From NCBI RefSeq assembly GCF_019749295.1, contig NZ_JACWFG010000008.1, positions 124,001 through 188,000 on the forward strand: a stretch of 64,000 nucleotides of DNA, in the 5' to 3' direction. Below the pieces are notes generated by a model that saw nothing but the letters and a program-made list of their open reading frames with translations, was not told the origin of the DNA and did no database searches. This document shows positions 10,454 to 19,520 of the stretch, piece by piece (within the stretch, counting starts at the first letter, position 1; every line of letters starts with the position of its first letter). Made by a program: the position numbers and the translations under genes. This DNA comes from Neobacillus niacini. GTDB lineage: Bacteria; Bacillota; Bacilli; Bacillales; Cytobacillaceae.

Positions 10454-10492
10454 AAAAGGAATGTAAGGGTATTATCCACATTCCTTTTTTTT
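10454..10492 (+). terminator. Terminator after the MaoC-like gene
   Basis: Eleven-bp stem AAAAGGAATGT (10454-10464) / ACATTCCTTTT (10478-10488), 13-nt loop, then more T. Confidence 0.88.
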
Positions 10493-10579
10493 GTCTCAAG
10501 GGTGATAGTGGGTAATCTTTTTATTTCTATATTATAATGGAATGAGGTGAAAAAATAGATAAAACTCTCGGAGGTTTTT

Positions 10580-11296
10580 ATGAAGCAAAAGGTACTAGTT
10601 GTAGACGATGAACAGTCAATTGTAACTTTGTTGCAGTACAATTTGGAACAGGCTGGTTATGACGTAATCACGGCAATGGATGGTTTAACAGGCAAGCAAT
10701 TAGCTGAAACGATAACACCTGATATTATTGTATTAGATCTCATGCTGCCGAAGATGGACGGAATTGAAGTATGCAAACAGCTGCGTCAACAGAAGATCAT
10801 GATTCCTATTTTGATGTTAACAGCCAAGGATGATGAGTTTGATAAAATTTTAGGTTTAGAGCTTGGTGCTGACGATTATATGATTAAGCCTTTTAGTCCA
10901 AGAGAAGTGGTTGCACGAGTTAAAGCGATTTTAAGAAGAGTGCAGTTGCAAACTGACAGTCAAGATGCAGTACAAGGTGATGGATCAATAATTGTCATCG
11001 GAAACCTTCAAATCTTCCCTGAAAAATACGAAGCCTATTATAAAAATCAGCAATTGGAATTAACGTTAAAGGAATATGAACTGCTTCATTATTTAGCTCA
11101 AAATAAAAATCGAGTATTAACACGCGACCAGTTATTAAGTGCGGTTTGGAATTATGAATTTGCTGGCGATACTCGTATTGTAGATGTTCATATTTCACAT
11201 CTTCGTGAAAAGATTGAGGAGGATACAAAAAAGCCTGCTTATATTAAAACAGTCCGTGGACTAGGATATAAACTCGAGGAGCCGAAGAGTGAATGA
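10580..11296 (+). CDS. phoP: Response regulator PhoP
   Basis: OmpR-type response regulator of phosphate starvation, 238 residues. The receiver domain (about 1-120) has the acidic pair D9-D10, the phosphorylated Asp53 in VLDLMLPKMDG, Thr81 in MLTAKDDEFD and Lys103 in MIKPFSP. A winged-helix DNA-binding domain follows (about 135-235) with LTLKEYELLHYLAQN and VDVHISHLREKIE. GGAGG at 10571-10575 is 4 nt from ATG 10580. It overlaps phoR by 4 bp (ATGA), so translation is coupled. A TATAAT at 10533-10538 may belong to its promoter, but no good -35 is seen. Position after mdh matches B. subtilis phoP, which supports the name. Confidence 0.95.
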   Translation: MKQKVLVVDDEQSIVTLLQYNLEQAGYDVITAMDGLTGKQLAETITPDIIVLDLMLPKMDGIEVCKQLRQQKIMIPILMLTAKDDEFDKILGLELGADDYMIKPFSPREVVARVKAILRRVQLQTDSQDAVQGDGSIIVIGNLQIFPEKYEAYYKNQQLELTLKEYELLHYLAQNKNRVLTRDQLLSAVWNYEFAGDTRIVDVHISHLREKIEEDTKKPAYIKTVRGLGYKLEEPKSE

Positions 11297-13056
11297 GCAA
11301 ATTCCACACAAAGCTCCTTGTGGCTCTGGTAACCCTAATTATTATTGGCTTACTTGGCTTAGAAATTTTGTTGGGACAGTTATTTAAAAACAACTATCTT
11401 GAAACCTATAATGAACGCTTAAATAAAGAGAATAACCTGCTTAGCATGTATATCGAAAATAACGGCGGCGTGCAGTCCGTCAACCATGAAGAAGTACTAA
11501 AAGTAAGTAAGATGCTAAATGTGAGAATTGCAATTACTAACACCCAAGGGGTGCTCCTTTTTGACAGCGGAAAAATGACTCCATCTACGATCAGCGGAAT
11601 AAAAGAAAATATTAATGAAGTGTTAAAGGATAAATCGAATATTGAAAACAAGCTGATTGAGCATGGAGAATACGATATTCACTACTCATGGAAACCCATT
11701 CTAAAGGCAGGAGAGAAAGAGGGCTATCTGTTCATTATTACCAAGACAGATGAACTGAAAGATGCTTACTCTCAAATTTGGTGGATTCTATCCATAAGCG
11801 TAGTAATGGTGCTTATTGTATTCATTTATCTTGGATATAGAATAACAGCTAGATACTCAAAGCCAATAGAAGCGGCTACTAAGGCTGCCATAGAATTGGC
11901 AAATGGAAATTATCGTGCAAGGGTAGAAAGTAATGACCGGAACGAAACGAGTATGTTGAGTACATCTATAAACGTTCTGGCCCAAAATCTTCAAGAAATG
12001 AGTAAAGCGCAAGAAATTCAGCAAGATCGTTTAAGTGCACTAATTGAAAACATGGGTGCCGGTCTGCTTTTAATCGATAGCCGTGGATTCATTAATTTAA
12101 TCAATAAGGGTTATGTTGAAATTTTTCGAGTGGACGCAAATGCCTTCTTAGATAAATTATATTACGAGGTAATTGATCAAGAAGAAATCTCTCATGTCAT
12201 AGCCGAGGTTTTCCGAACGGAACAGAAAGTAAGAAAGCACCTTCTTCTTCCGTGGGGAATTGAGAGAAGGTATTTTGATGTTTACGGAATTCCAATCATA
12301 GGGACCAATAATGCTTGGAAGGGTGTTCTGCTGGTATTTCATGATATTACTGAGATAAAGAAACTGGAACAAATGCGGAAAGACTTTGTAGCTAACGTGT
12401 CACATGAATTAAAAACCCCCGTTACTTCAATTAAAGGTTTTTCCGAAACATTAATTGATGGTGCCATGCATAATCAGGACACGCTAGAAGCATTTTTATC
12501 CATTATTAATAAAGAGAGCAATCGAATGCAGTCACTGATTCAGGATTTACTCGATTTTTCTAAAATTGAGCAGCAGGAATTCAAGCTGAACATTCAGGAT
12601 TTCGACCTCTATGAGTTAATAAAAGAAGTCATAACCATGCTTAACAAAAAAGCAAAATCTAAAGATATTGGTCTTGAACTTGAGTTTAATAGGGAAGAAT
12701 TATATATACAAGGGGACCACGATCGCTTAAAGCAAGTATTAATCAATATTATTAGTAACGCAATATTGTATACCCCGCCACAAGGGTCTGTCAAAGTATC
12801 ATTGTTTGAGTACGAAAGGACAGTGAAAATCCATGTGAAGGATACGGGTGTTGGAATTGAGCAAGAGGAAATTCCTCGTATTTTTGAACGATTTTATCGT
12901 GTGGACCGTGCAAGAAGCAGGGATTCGGGTGGGACAGGTCTTGGTTTAGCAATAGTAAAACATCTAGTTGAAGCACATCATGGGAATATCACTGTGAAAA
13001 GCACGCTTGGTAAAGGCAGTGAATTTATCATCGAATTACATAAATATTTTAAATAA
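11293..13056 (+). CDS. phoR: Phosphate regulon sensor histidine kinase PhoR
   Basis: Membrane sensor kinase that phosphorylates PhoP, 587 residues. Order: transmembrane helix 1 (about 7-28), extracytoplasmic sensor (about 30-155), helix 2 (WWILSISVVMVLIVFIYLGY, about 160-180), HAMP linker with SKPIEAATKAAIELANGNYRARV, PAS domain (LIENMGAGLLLIDSRGFINLINKGYVEIF), HisKA box with the phospho-acceptor His371 in VANVSHELKTPVTS, and a HATPase domain with the N box LINIISNAILYTP, G1 DTGVGI, F box FERFYRVD and G2 GGTGLGLAI. It overlaps phoP by 4 bp. polA starts 18 bp downstream with no terminator, so polA may receive phoPR read-through. Confidence 0.95.
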   Translation: MSKFHTKLLVALVTLIIIGLLGLEILLGQLFKNNYLETYNERLNKENNLLSMYIENNGGVQSVNHEEVLKVSKMLNVRIAITNTQGVLLFDSGKMTPSTISGIKENINEVLKDKSNIENKLIEHGEYDIHYSWKPILKAGEKEGYLFIITKTDELKDAYSQIWWILSISVVMVLIVFIYLGYRITARYSKPIEAATKAAIELANGNYRARVESNDRNETSMLSTSINVLAQNLQEMSKAQEIQQDRLSALIENMGAGLLLIDSRGFINLINKGYVEIFRVDANAFLDKLYYEVIDQEEISHVIAEVFRTEQKVRKHLLLPWGIERRYFDVYGIPIIGTNNAWKGVLLVFHDITEIKKLEQMRKDFVANVSHELKTPVTSIKGFSETLIDGAMHNQDTLEAFLSIINKESNRMQSLIQDLLDFSKIEQQEFKLNIQDFDLYELIKEVITMLNKKAKSKDIGLELEFNREELYIQGDHDRLKQVLINIISNAILYTPPQGSVKVSLFEYERTVKIHVKDTGVGIEQEEIPRIFERFYRVDRARSRDSGGTGLGLAIVKHLVEAHHGNITVKSTLGKGSEFIIELHKYFK

Positions 13057-13074
13057 CCTGGAAGGGGTAAATGG

Positions 13075-15708
13075 ATGGATAAGAAGAAAATAGTATTAAT
13101 CGACGGGAATAGTATCGCTTACCGTGCGTTCTTTGCGCTGCCCCTGCTCAATAATGATAAAGGTGTACACACAAATGCAGTATACGGCTTTACAATGATG
13201 CTGAATAAAATCATTGAAGATGAAAAGCCATCCCATATATTGGTGGCATTTGACGCAGGGAAGACCACATTTCGCCATAAGACCTTTGTTGAATATAAGG
13301 GAGGAAGGCAAAAAACACCTCCTGAGTTATCAGAGCAATTCCCATATATTCGTGAGCTTCTTGACGCATATGGTATTCAGCGATATGAACTGGAGAATTA
13401 TGAGGCAGATGACATTATCGGAACTCTCTCATTGTCTGCTGAAAAAGAGGGCTATGAAGTCAAAGTAATATCGGGAGATAAAGACTTAACGCAGCTATCC
13501 TCAGAACATACAACAGTAGGAATTACTCGTAAAGGGATTACCGATATTGAGGAATACACTCCGGCACATGTTATGGAAAAGTACGGATTAACTCCAGAAC
13601 AAATCATTGATATGAAGGGGTTAATGGGTGACCCTTCAGATAATATTCCAGGTGTTCCAGGTGTCGGCGAGAAAACAGCAATTAAGCTGTTAAAGGAATT
13701 TTCAACGTTAGAAACACTACTGGAATCAATTGATAAAGTAGCAGGAAACAAGTTAAAAGAGAAGCTTGAAGAATTTAAGGAACAAGCAAAGATGAGCAAG
13801 GAGCTTGCCACGATTGAAAGGCAGGCCCCAGTAGAAGTTTCAGTTGAAAACGCTCTTTATGAGGGATTTGAAAGAGAAAATGTTATTGCTTTATATAAAG
13901 AGCTTGGCTTTCATTCCTTATTAGAAAAGTTAGGTGGAGACACAGCTGCCGATGAACAGCTTGAACTTGAAGAGATTGAGTTTGTGACGCCAGATGAGAT
14001 CACAGACGATTTGTTCGCTGATGATAATTATTTCTATGTTGAAATGCTTGATGATAATTATCATTATGCCGAGATTATTGGTTTCTCGCTTGTAAATGAA
14101 AATGGATATTATTATTTACCAACAGAGCTAGTCATACAGTCACCGAGCTTTAAAAAATGGGCAGAAGATGAGACGAAAAAGAAAACTGTCTATGACGCAA
14201 AACGTTCCGAGGTTTCTTTACGAAGGCATGATATTCATCTTAAAGGAGTCAATTTTGATACATTGATGGCTTCATACATTATCAATCCTTCAGAAACAGT
14301 TGATGATATTTCAACCATTGCTAAAAAATACGGAATGTCTATTCAATCGGACGAATCCTTTTATGGAAAAGGTGCTAAAAGGAAGATACCTGAGGCCCCT
14401 CTGTTAGCTGAACACCTAGTTCGAAAGAGTCTGGCTATGTTTGATTTAAAGCAAAAGCTTGAAGATGAGCTAAAAACGAACGAACAATATGAATTATTTA
14501 AAGAGCTGGAAATGCCATTATCGCTCATTTTGGCTGATATGGAATCATGCGGAATTAAGGTAGATAGAGACCGTCTGCAAAGAATGGGCAGTGAACTCTA
14601 CGATAGACTTATTGAAATTGAAGGAATCATCTATGATTTAGCAGGTGAAAAATTCAATATTAACTCTACCAAGCAATTAGGTGTGATTCTATTTGAAAAA
14701 TTAAATCTGCCAACTTTTAAGAAAACGAAAACAGGTTATTCCACTTCAGCTGATGTTTTAGAGAAACTGGCAAATGATCATGAAATCATTGAGCATATTC
14801 TTCATTACCGCCAGCTGGGCAAGCTCCAGTCAACGTATATTGAAGGACTGCTCAAGGTTATCAATCCTAAAACAGGAAAAATTCATACCCGCTATCAACA
14901 GACATTAACCGCAACAGGCAGATTAAGCTCGATTGATCCGAACCTGCAAAACATTCCGATTCGATTAGAAGAGGGCCGGAAAATCCGTCAAGCCTTTGTT
15001 CCATCTGAACCTGGCTGGATTATTTTTGCGGCAGATTATTCACAAATCGAGCTCCGGGTATTGGCTGATATTGCCGGTGATGAAAAACTAATTCAGGCCT
15101 TTAAAGATGACCTTGATATTCATACAAAAACAGCGATGGATGTATTCCACGTGAGTGCCGAAGAGGTAACCTCTAATATGAGACGCCAGGCAAAGGCAGT
15201 TAACTTCGGGATTGTCTATGGCATAAGTGATTATGGACTTTCTCAGAGTCTGGGGATAACCCGTAAGGAAGCTGGGCTGTTTATCGATCGTTATCTTGCC
15301 AGCTATCCTGGGGTAAAGGATTATATGGATGACATCATTCATTCAGCCAAGCAAAAGGGTTATGTAACAACCCTTCTGCAAAGAAGAAGATATATTCCAG
15401 AGATTACGCATCGTAATTTTAATATTAGAAGCTTCGCGGAAAGAACGGCGATGAACACCCCAATTCAAGGTAGTGCAGCCGATATAATCAAAAAAGCGAT
15501 GATTGATATGGCTGAAGCATTGAAGGATTATGGATTGAAAACAAGACTTCTTCTTCAAGTGCACGATGAACTCATTTTTGAAGCACCAGAAGAAGAAATT
15601 GAAACGTTGAAGAAGTTAGTACCAGATGTAATGGAAAATGCTCTCGAACTAAAAGTGCCATTAAAAGTAGACTATTCCTACGGTCCAACATGGTTTGACG
15701 CAAAGTAG
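13075..15708 (+). CDS. polA: DNA polymerase I
   Basis: Repair and Okazaki-fragment polymerase, 877 residues. The 5'-3' exonuclease domain (about 1-290) has LIDGNSIAYRAFFALP, YEADDIIGTLS and GLMGDPSDNIPGVPGVGEKTA. The middle 3'-5' exonuclease-like domain (about 300-470) lacks the canonical acidic metal ligands, as in Bacillus and Geobacillus Pol I, so proofreading is unlikely. The polymerase domain has motif A DYSQIELRVLA with Asp654, motif B RRQAKAVNFGIVYG and motif C QVHDE with Asp831. ATG 13075 follows GAAGGGG; an out-of-frame ATG lies 4 bp upstream. mutM follows 45 bp later, giving a repair gene pair. Confidence 0.97.
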   Translation: MDKKKIVLIDGNSIAYRAFFALPLLNNDKGVHTNAVYGFTMMLNKIIEDEKPSHILVAFDAGKTTFRHKTFVEYKGGRQKTPPELSEQFPYIRELLDAYGIQRYELENYEADDIIGTLSLSAEKEGYEVKVISGDKDLTQLSSEHTTVGITRKGITDIEEYTPAHVMEKYGLTPEQIIDMKGLMGDPSDNIPGVPGVGEKTAIKLLKEFSTLETLLESIDKVAGNKLKEKLEEFKEQAKMSKELATIERQAPVEVSVENALYEGFERENVIALYKELGFHSLLEKLGGDTAADEQLELEEIEFVTPDEITDDLFADDNYFYVEMLDDNYHYAEIIGFSLVNENGYYYLPTELVIQSPSFKKWAEDETKKKTVYDAKRSEVSLRRHDIHLKGVNFDTLMASYIINPSETVDDISTIAKKYGMSIQSDESFYGKGAKRKIPEAPLLAEHLVRKSLAMFDLKQKLEDELKTNEQYELFKELEMPLSLILADMESCGIKVDRDRLQRMGSELYDRLIEIEGIIYDLAGEKFNINSTKQLGVILFEKLNLPTFKKTKTGYSTSADVLEKLANDHEIIEHILHYRQLGKLQSTYIEGLLKVINPKTGKIHTRYQQTLTATGRLSSIDPNLQNIPIRLEEGRKIRQAFVPSEPGWIIFAADYSQIELRVLADIAGDEKLIQAFKDDLDIHTKTAMDVFHVSAEEVTSNMRRQAKAVNFGIVYGISDYGLSQSLGITRKEAGLFIDRYLASYPGVKDYMDDIIHSAKQKGYVTTLLQRRRYIPEITHRNFNIRSFAERTAMNTPIQGSAADIIKKAMIDMAEALKDYGLKTRLLLQVHDELIFEAPEEEIETLKKLVPDVMENALELKVPLKVDYSYGPTWFDAK

Positions 15709-15753
15709 AAAAACCAGAAGCTCCAACGAGATTAGCATTCAAAGGAGGACGGT

Positions 15754-16581
15754 ATGCCAGAGCTTCCAGAAGTAGAAACCGTAAGAAAGACGTTAAAGAA
15801 TCTTGTGGTGGATAAACAAATTGAAAACATAACCGTTCATTGGGCGAAAATTATTAAAAATCCAGTAGAGGTTGAACAATTCATTGATGCCCTTAAAGGA
15901 GAAATCATTGAGGATGTCGGCAGAAGAGGGAAGTTTTTAATCATTTATACAAATACATTCGCCCTTGTATCCCATTTAAGGATGGAAGGTAAATATGGAC
16001 TTTATCCAAAAGAAGAACCCTATGATAAGCATACACATGTTATCTTTCATTTTACCGATGGCAGTGAATTGCGATATCGGGATGTTCGTAAATTTGGAAC
16101 GATGCACCTGTATAAAAAAGGGGAGGAATTTCTAAAACCCCCGCTGATTGACCTTGGGCCAGAGCCGTTTTCCGATGAGTTCACAAAGGAGTATTTATCT
16201 GCGAAGCTGAAGAAGACAAATAGGAAGCTGAAACCTGCCTTGTTAGATCAAAAGGTCTTTGTTGGATTAGGTAACATATATGTGGATGAGGCTTTATTCC
16301 GTTCTGGAATCCATCCCGAAAGGCTCGCCAATTCTTTAAATGATGCTGAAATCACCTTACTTCATCAAGAGATTGTAAAGACTTTAGAAGAAGCTGTTAA
16401 AAAAGGCGGAAGTACGATTCGCTCCTATGTAAACTCACAAGGGGAAATTGGTATGTTTCAGCTTGAACTATATGCTTATGGCCGTAAAGGGGAAGCATGT
16501 AAAAAGTGTGGTACCCCTTTGGAAAAAACAACTGTAGGCGGCAGAGGTACTCATTTTTGTCCTAGCTGTCAAAAAATTTAA
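15754..16581 (+). CDS. mutM: Formamidopyrimidine-DNA glycosylase (Fpg)
   Basis: Removes 8-oxoguanine and ring-opened purines and nicks the abasic site. It is 275 residues, normal for the family. The catalytic N-terminus PELPEV (Pro2 nucleophile, Glu3) is intact, the beta-elimination Lys lies in SHLRMEGKYGLY, the H2TH region reads LLDQKVFVGLGNIYVDEALF, and the C-terminal zinc finger has C-x2-C ... C-x2-C (CKKCGTPLEKTTVGGRGTHFCPSC). AAAGGAGGACGG just upstream sets ATG 15754. It is likely cotranscribed with polA. Confidence 0.97.
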   Translation: MPELPEVETVRKTLKNLVVDKQIENITVHWAKIIKNPVEVEQFIDALKGEIIEDVGRRGKFLIIYTNTFALVSHLRMEGKYGLYPKEEPYDKHTHVIFHFTDGSELRYRDVRKFGTMHLYKKGEEFLKPPLIDLGPEPFSDEFTKEYLSAKLKKTNRKLKPALLDQKVFVGLGNIYVDEALFRSGIHPERLANSLNDAEITLLHQEIVKTLEEAVKKGGSTIRSYVNSQGEIGMFQLELYAYGRKGEACKKCGTPLEKTTVGGRGTHFCPSCQKI

Positions 16582-16670
16582 GCGTTAGAAGTGAGCTGAC
16601 AATTTAATAACAAAGGATAGGCTCCTCCCATATACTATCGTAGTGATTGACGGAAGGAGCCCTAGACATC

Positions 16671-17312
16671 ATGTTTCAATTGTTCTCACTTCTCCTGCTG
16701 GCTTTTGCTCTCAGTCTTGATAGCTTTAGCGTAGGGTTTACGTATGGACTAAGAAAAATGGTACTGCCGCTTAAATCAGTTCTCATCATTGCAACCTGTT
16801 CAGCAATTTCATTAATGATTGCTGTGTCAATCGGTCATGGCCTGGCAAATATCTTATCACCCAGCATTACGGCAAGTCTTGGGGGATTTATCTTAATTGC
16901 TCTCGGAGCATGGGTATTGTACCAATTCTTCAGGCCGGAGAAAGAAAAGGATGCTGAACTGCTCGAACATGAAAAGCTGATTATCAATTTTGAAATCCGC
17001 TCGTTAGGAATCGCAATTAATATTTTGAGAAAACCAATGTCAGCGGACTTTGACCGTTCGGGTACGATTACTGGAATCGAGGCATTCATGCTGGGCTTTG
17101 CCTTATCAATCGATGCATTTGGTGCTGGAATTGGGGCAGCCATGCTTGGATTCTCTCCCATTTATTTAGCTGTCAGTGTTGCTGTAATGAGTTCTTTATT
17201 TCTCCTATTAGGAATAAAAAGCGGTGCTTTTTTTCATAAATTTAATTTTGTCCAGAAGTTCACCATTGTACCAGGGATTTTATTAATCATTATTGGCATT
17301 ATGAAATTATGA
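16671..17312 (+). CDS. ytaF: Sporulation membrane protein YtaF (MntP-like family)
   Basis: 213-residue polytopic membrane protein. It has two related halves, each starting with a helix that carries the family Asp motif (LLAFALSLDSFSVGFTYG near residue 10-25 and LGFALSIDAFGAGIGAAM near 143-160), separated by a charged loop; the fold is that of MntP-like exporters. Assignment to YtaF comes from order between mutM and coaE. The start is ATG 16671, because GGAAGGAG (16652-16659) lies about 11 nt upstream; the TTG at 16647 lies upstream of that site. The transported ion, if any, is not known. Confidence 0.85.
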   Translation: MFQLFSLLLLAFALSLDSFSVGFTYGLRKMVLPLKSVLIIATCSAISLMIAVSIGHGLANILSPSITASLGGFILIALGAWVLYQFFRPEKEKDAELLEHEKLIINFEIRSLGIAINILRKPMSADFDRSGTITGIEAFMLGFALSIDAFGAGIGAAMLGFSPIYLAVSVAVMSSLFLLLGIKSGAFFHKFNFVQKFTIVPGILLIIIGIMKL

Positions 17313-17331
17313 TTTTGGAGAGGAAAAGAGT

Positions 17332-17937
17332 ATGTCACTAGTAATCGGTTTAACAGGCGGAATAGCCAGTGGAAAAAGTACAGTGTCAAATATGCTGAAA
17401 GAAATGGCCGTAACAGTCATTGATGCAGACGTAGAAGCCCGCCTCGCTGTTGAAAAAGGAGAACCAGCCTATCAAGAAATCCTTGCTGGATTTGGCGATG
17501 ATATTGTACTTCCTAGTGGAGATATCGATAGGGTGAAACTGGGTTCAATCATTTTTCATAACGCTGAAAAACGACAGCTCTTAAATGGCATTGTTCATCC
17601 TGAGGTCAGAAGAAGAATGAACAGTCAAGTGGAAGCAGCCAAGGAACGCGGGGAACAAGTCATCGTCCTCGATATCCCGCTGCTGTTTGAAAGTAAACTA
17701 ACACATATGGTAGAAAAGACAATCCTTGTCTATGTAGATAGAGATATTCAGCTAAAAAGACTGATGGAACGAAATAACCTATCACTCGAAGAAGCCGAGG
17801 CCAGAATAAAATCACAAATGCCTCTTTCAGATAAAGTACCACTGGCTGACGCTGTCATTAATAATAACGGAACCATCACTGAATCTAAAAAACAGCTCAT
17901 TGAGATTTTAATAGGGTGGGGGATTACAACTTTATAG
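17332..17937 (+). CDS. coaE: Dephospho-CoA kinase
   Basis: Phosphorylates the 3'-hydroxyl of dephospho-CoA, the last step of CoA synthesis. It is 201 residues. The P-loop GLTGGIASGKST (residues 6-17) is followed by VIDADVEAR, GIVHPEVRRRM, the Walker-B-like VIVLDIPLLFES and the lid region RLMERNNLSLEEAEARIKSQMP. The ribosome binding site GGAGAGG lies at 17316-17322. It is last in the polA-mutM-ytaF-coaE run and ends in a strong terminator, after which the 52-bp array begins. Confidence 0.96.
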   Translation: MSLVIGLTGGIASGKSTVSNMLKEMAVTVIDADVEARLAVEKGEPAYQEILAGFGDDIVLPSGDIDRVKLGSIIFHNAEKRQLLNGIVHPEVRRRMNSQVEAAKERGEQVIVLDIPLLFESKLTHMVEKTILVYVDRDIQLKRLMERNNLSLEEAEARIKSQMPLSDKVPLADAVINNNGTITESKKQLIEILIGWGITTL

Positions 17938-17945
17938 TGGGTTTG

Positions 17946-17976
17946 AAAAAAGAAGGGGGGAGCTCCCTTCTTTTTT
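17946..17976 (+). terminator. Terminator of coaE
   Basis: Twelve-bp stem AAAAAAGAAGGG (17946-17957) / CCCTTCTTTTTT (17965-17976). Confidence 0.9.
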
Positions 17977-17984
17977 ATATTTTA

Positions 17985-18409
17985 GGATTGTGCCCGAAAA
18001 AGGGGGGGAATGAAAATTTGGGTAACAATCATGGCGGGATTGTGCCCGAAAAAGGGGTGAGAAGAAAATTTGGGTAACAATCATGACGGGATTGTGCTCG
18101 AAAAAGGGGTGAGAAGAAAATTTGGGTAACAATCATGGCGGGATTGTGCTCGAAAAAGGGGTGAGAAGAAAATTTGGGTAACAATCATGGTGGGATTGTG
18201 CCCGAAAAAAGGGGGGAATGAAAATTTGGGTAACAATCATGGCGGGATTTTGCCCGAAAGTGGGATGAGAAGAAAAATTGGGTAACAATCAGGTCAGGAT
18301 TGTGCTCGAAAAAGTGAACTGAGACAAAATTGGGTAACAATCGGGTCTGGATAGTGCCCAAAAAAGTGGCTTAAATTAAAAATCGGTAACAATCAAGGGA
18401 TTGTTACCG
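17985..18409. repeat. Tandem array, 52-bp period, about 8 units
   Basis: The motif GGATTGTGC recurs at 17985, 18037, 18089, 18141, 18193, 18245, 18297 and 18349, exactly 52 bp apart, with a ninth, shortened partner at 18398. The first five or six units are nearly identical; units near the NERD gene are diverged. Each junction carries an imperfect palindrome, GGGTAACAATC then a ~5-nt loop then GATTGTGCCC. It fills the gap between convergent coaE and the NERD gene. The whole unit is conserved, so these are not CRISPR spacers. Confidence 0.92.
18384..18409 (-). terminator. Terminator of the NERD gene, formed by the last array unit
   Basis: Perfect 11-bp stem CGGTAACAATC (18384-18394) / GATTGTTACCG (18399-18409) with a 4-nt loop. 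On the minus strand it is followed by ATTTTTAATTT and lies 15 bp past the NERD stop, so it fits an intrinsic terminator for that gene. Its arms are the same motif that recurs through the array. Confidence 0.75.
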
Positions 18410-18424
18410 AACAACTCTTTGTTT

Positions 18425-19324
18425 CTACTCATAATAGCTTTCTTTAGTATTCCCAACTGCTTTAAAGTTATGCTTTAGGATCCTCCTAATCGTTTTATTT
18501 GATGGAATCACTTTACACCACTCATACACAAGATTAGTCGTTAATCTAATCTCAGGAAACAAAATCCTCAATTCCTCCACATTCCTTAGTACAGCCGATT
18601 CCACCCGCTCTTCACACCCACACGCTTTACATGTAACCCTTGTTCGAGATACCGAGATATCAAACGAGTGACACCCCCGGCAGATCAGCCCTTTTCTCAA
18701 TGTGTCATACTCATATTTTGGTATTCGAGCATACGGATTTTCAGTTTTATGCAAAGACACTAACAAATCTGCAATTTTCAAGTGCTTATCACTTAGTTTA
18801 GAAGTCATTTTATTTAACTTTTTAATATAGGAATTAACTTGTGTAGGTAAGACGATCTGCGGATTGTGAGAAGGTTGAAACAAGGTAAATTCGGGGTTAA
18901 TAAAAACTAGAAATGAATCAATAGGCAGAGTGTATCCATGTTTTTGGAGTAATTGACGGAGTGCGGAATGACATCTATTCAACTGAAGCATAGGATCTTT
19001 CTTTTCGCTGCCGCTTATAGTTTTAAACATGTCAGATTCATAGCAATATTCTCCTTCATAATTTTTCACATCAATAAGATAAATCTTCCCATAAAAGATA
19101 ATCAACGTATCTATTTGAAATAGTGTGTCACCCGCTTCAAGTAGTAGGTCATTGATAACCAATGTATCTAAATGTTCAATTAATGCATCAAATTTCACTT
19201 CTCCTTCGAACCCCTTTTCGATATTTGAAAACTGCAGCTTTTCCTTATCAGATAAATTTGATCGGTTACTCAAAATTCTTAAGATAATGAGTTCAAACGG
19301 TATAGGACGAGTCTTTTTAAACAT
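18425..19324 (-). CDS. NERD-domain protein with C-terminal zinc ribbon
   Basis: 299-residue protein. The N-terminal half is a nuclease-related domain (NERD): FEGEVKFDALIEH (about 39-51), QIDTLIIFYGKIYLIDVKNYEGEY (about 69-92) with the Asp and the D-V-K core of a restriction-endonuclease-like site. A zinc-ribbon follows near residues 216-238 (C-x2-C ... C-x2-C: CRGC, CKAC), then a helical tail. NERD proteins are suspected nucleases or nucleic-acid processors; no activity is proven here. It is transcribed alone, divergent from gapB and convergent with coaE. I do not recall it at this place in B. subtilis, so it is probably an accessory insertion. GGAAAGGAAG upstream of ATG 19324 supports the start. 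Confidence 0.8.
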   Translation of the reverse strand: MFKKTRPIPFELIILRILSNRSNLSDKEKLQFSNIEKGFEGEVKFDALIEHLDTLVINDLLLEAGDTLFQIDTLIIFYGKIYLIDVKNYEGEYCYESDMFKTISGSEKKDPMLQLNRCHSALRQLLQKHGYTLPIDSFLVFINPEFTLFQPSHNPQIVLPTQVNSYIKKLNKMTSKLSDKHLKIADLLVSLHKTENPYARIPKYEYDTLRKGLICRGCHSFDISVSRTRVTCKACGCEERVESAVLRNVEELRILFPEIRLTTNLVYEWCKVIPSNKTIRRILKHNFKAVGNTKESYYE

Positions 19325-19456
19325 CTCCCACTTCCTTTCCTGCCTCTAATTCTATCTCATAAACCAATTAAAACACATGGATGTTTTGTTACAAATGGCC
19401 TATATTGTAAAACATTAAAAAAATTCCGCACTTTATATATCACTTATTCAGTTAAA

Positions 19457-19467
19457 TGTGTTATACT
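19457..19467 (+). promoter_or_regulatory. CcpN-type operator overlapping the gapB -10
   Basis: TGTGTTATACT fits the CcpN consensus TRTGHYATAYW at every position. Its last six bases, TATACT (19462-19467), look like the gapB -10, so bound CcpN would block or trap RNA polymerase. In B. subtilis CcpN represses gapB and pckA when glucose is present. Confidence 0.75.
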
Positions 19468-19490
19468 AATTACATCAAATCAAGTTAATA

Positions 19491-19501
19491 AGTATAACAT
19501 A
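19491..19501 (-). promoter_or_regulatory. Second CcpN-type operator of gapB
   Basis: The reverse strand reads TATGTTATACT, again a full match to TRTGHYATAYW, in opposite orientation to the first site and 34 bp from it, just ahead of the ribosome binding site at 19505. Confidence 0.7.
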
Positions 19502-19520
19502 TAACGGAAGGGGCCGTGTA

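Noticed and set aside
17932..18132. Minus-strand ORF across the 52-bp array
   Set aside because: Its codons simply translate the repeat unit and it lacks a ribosome binding site.
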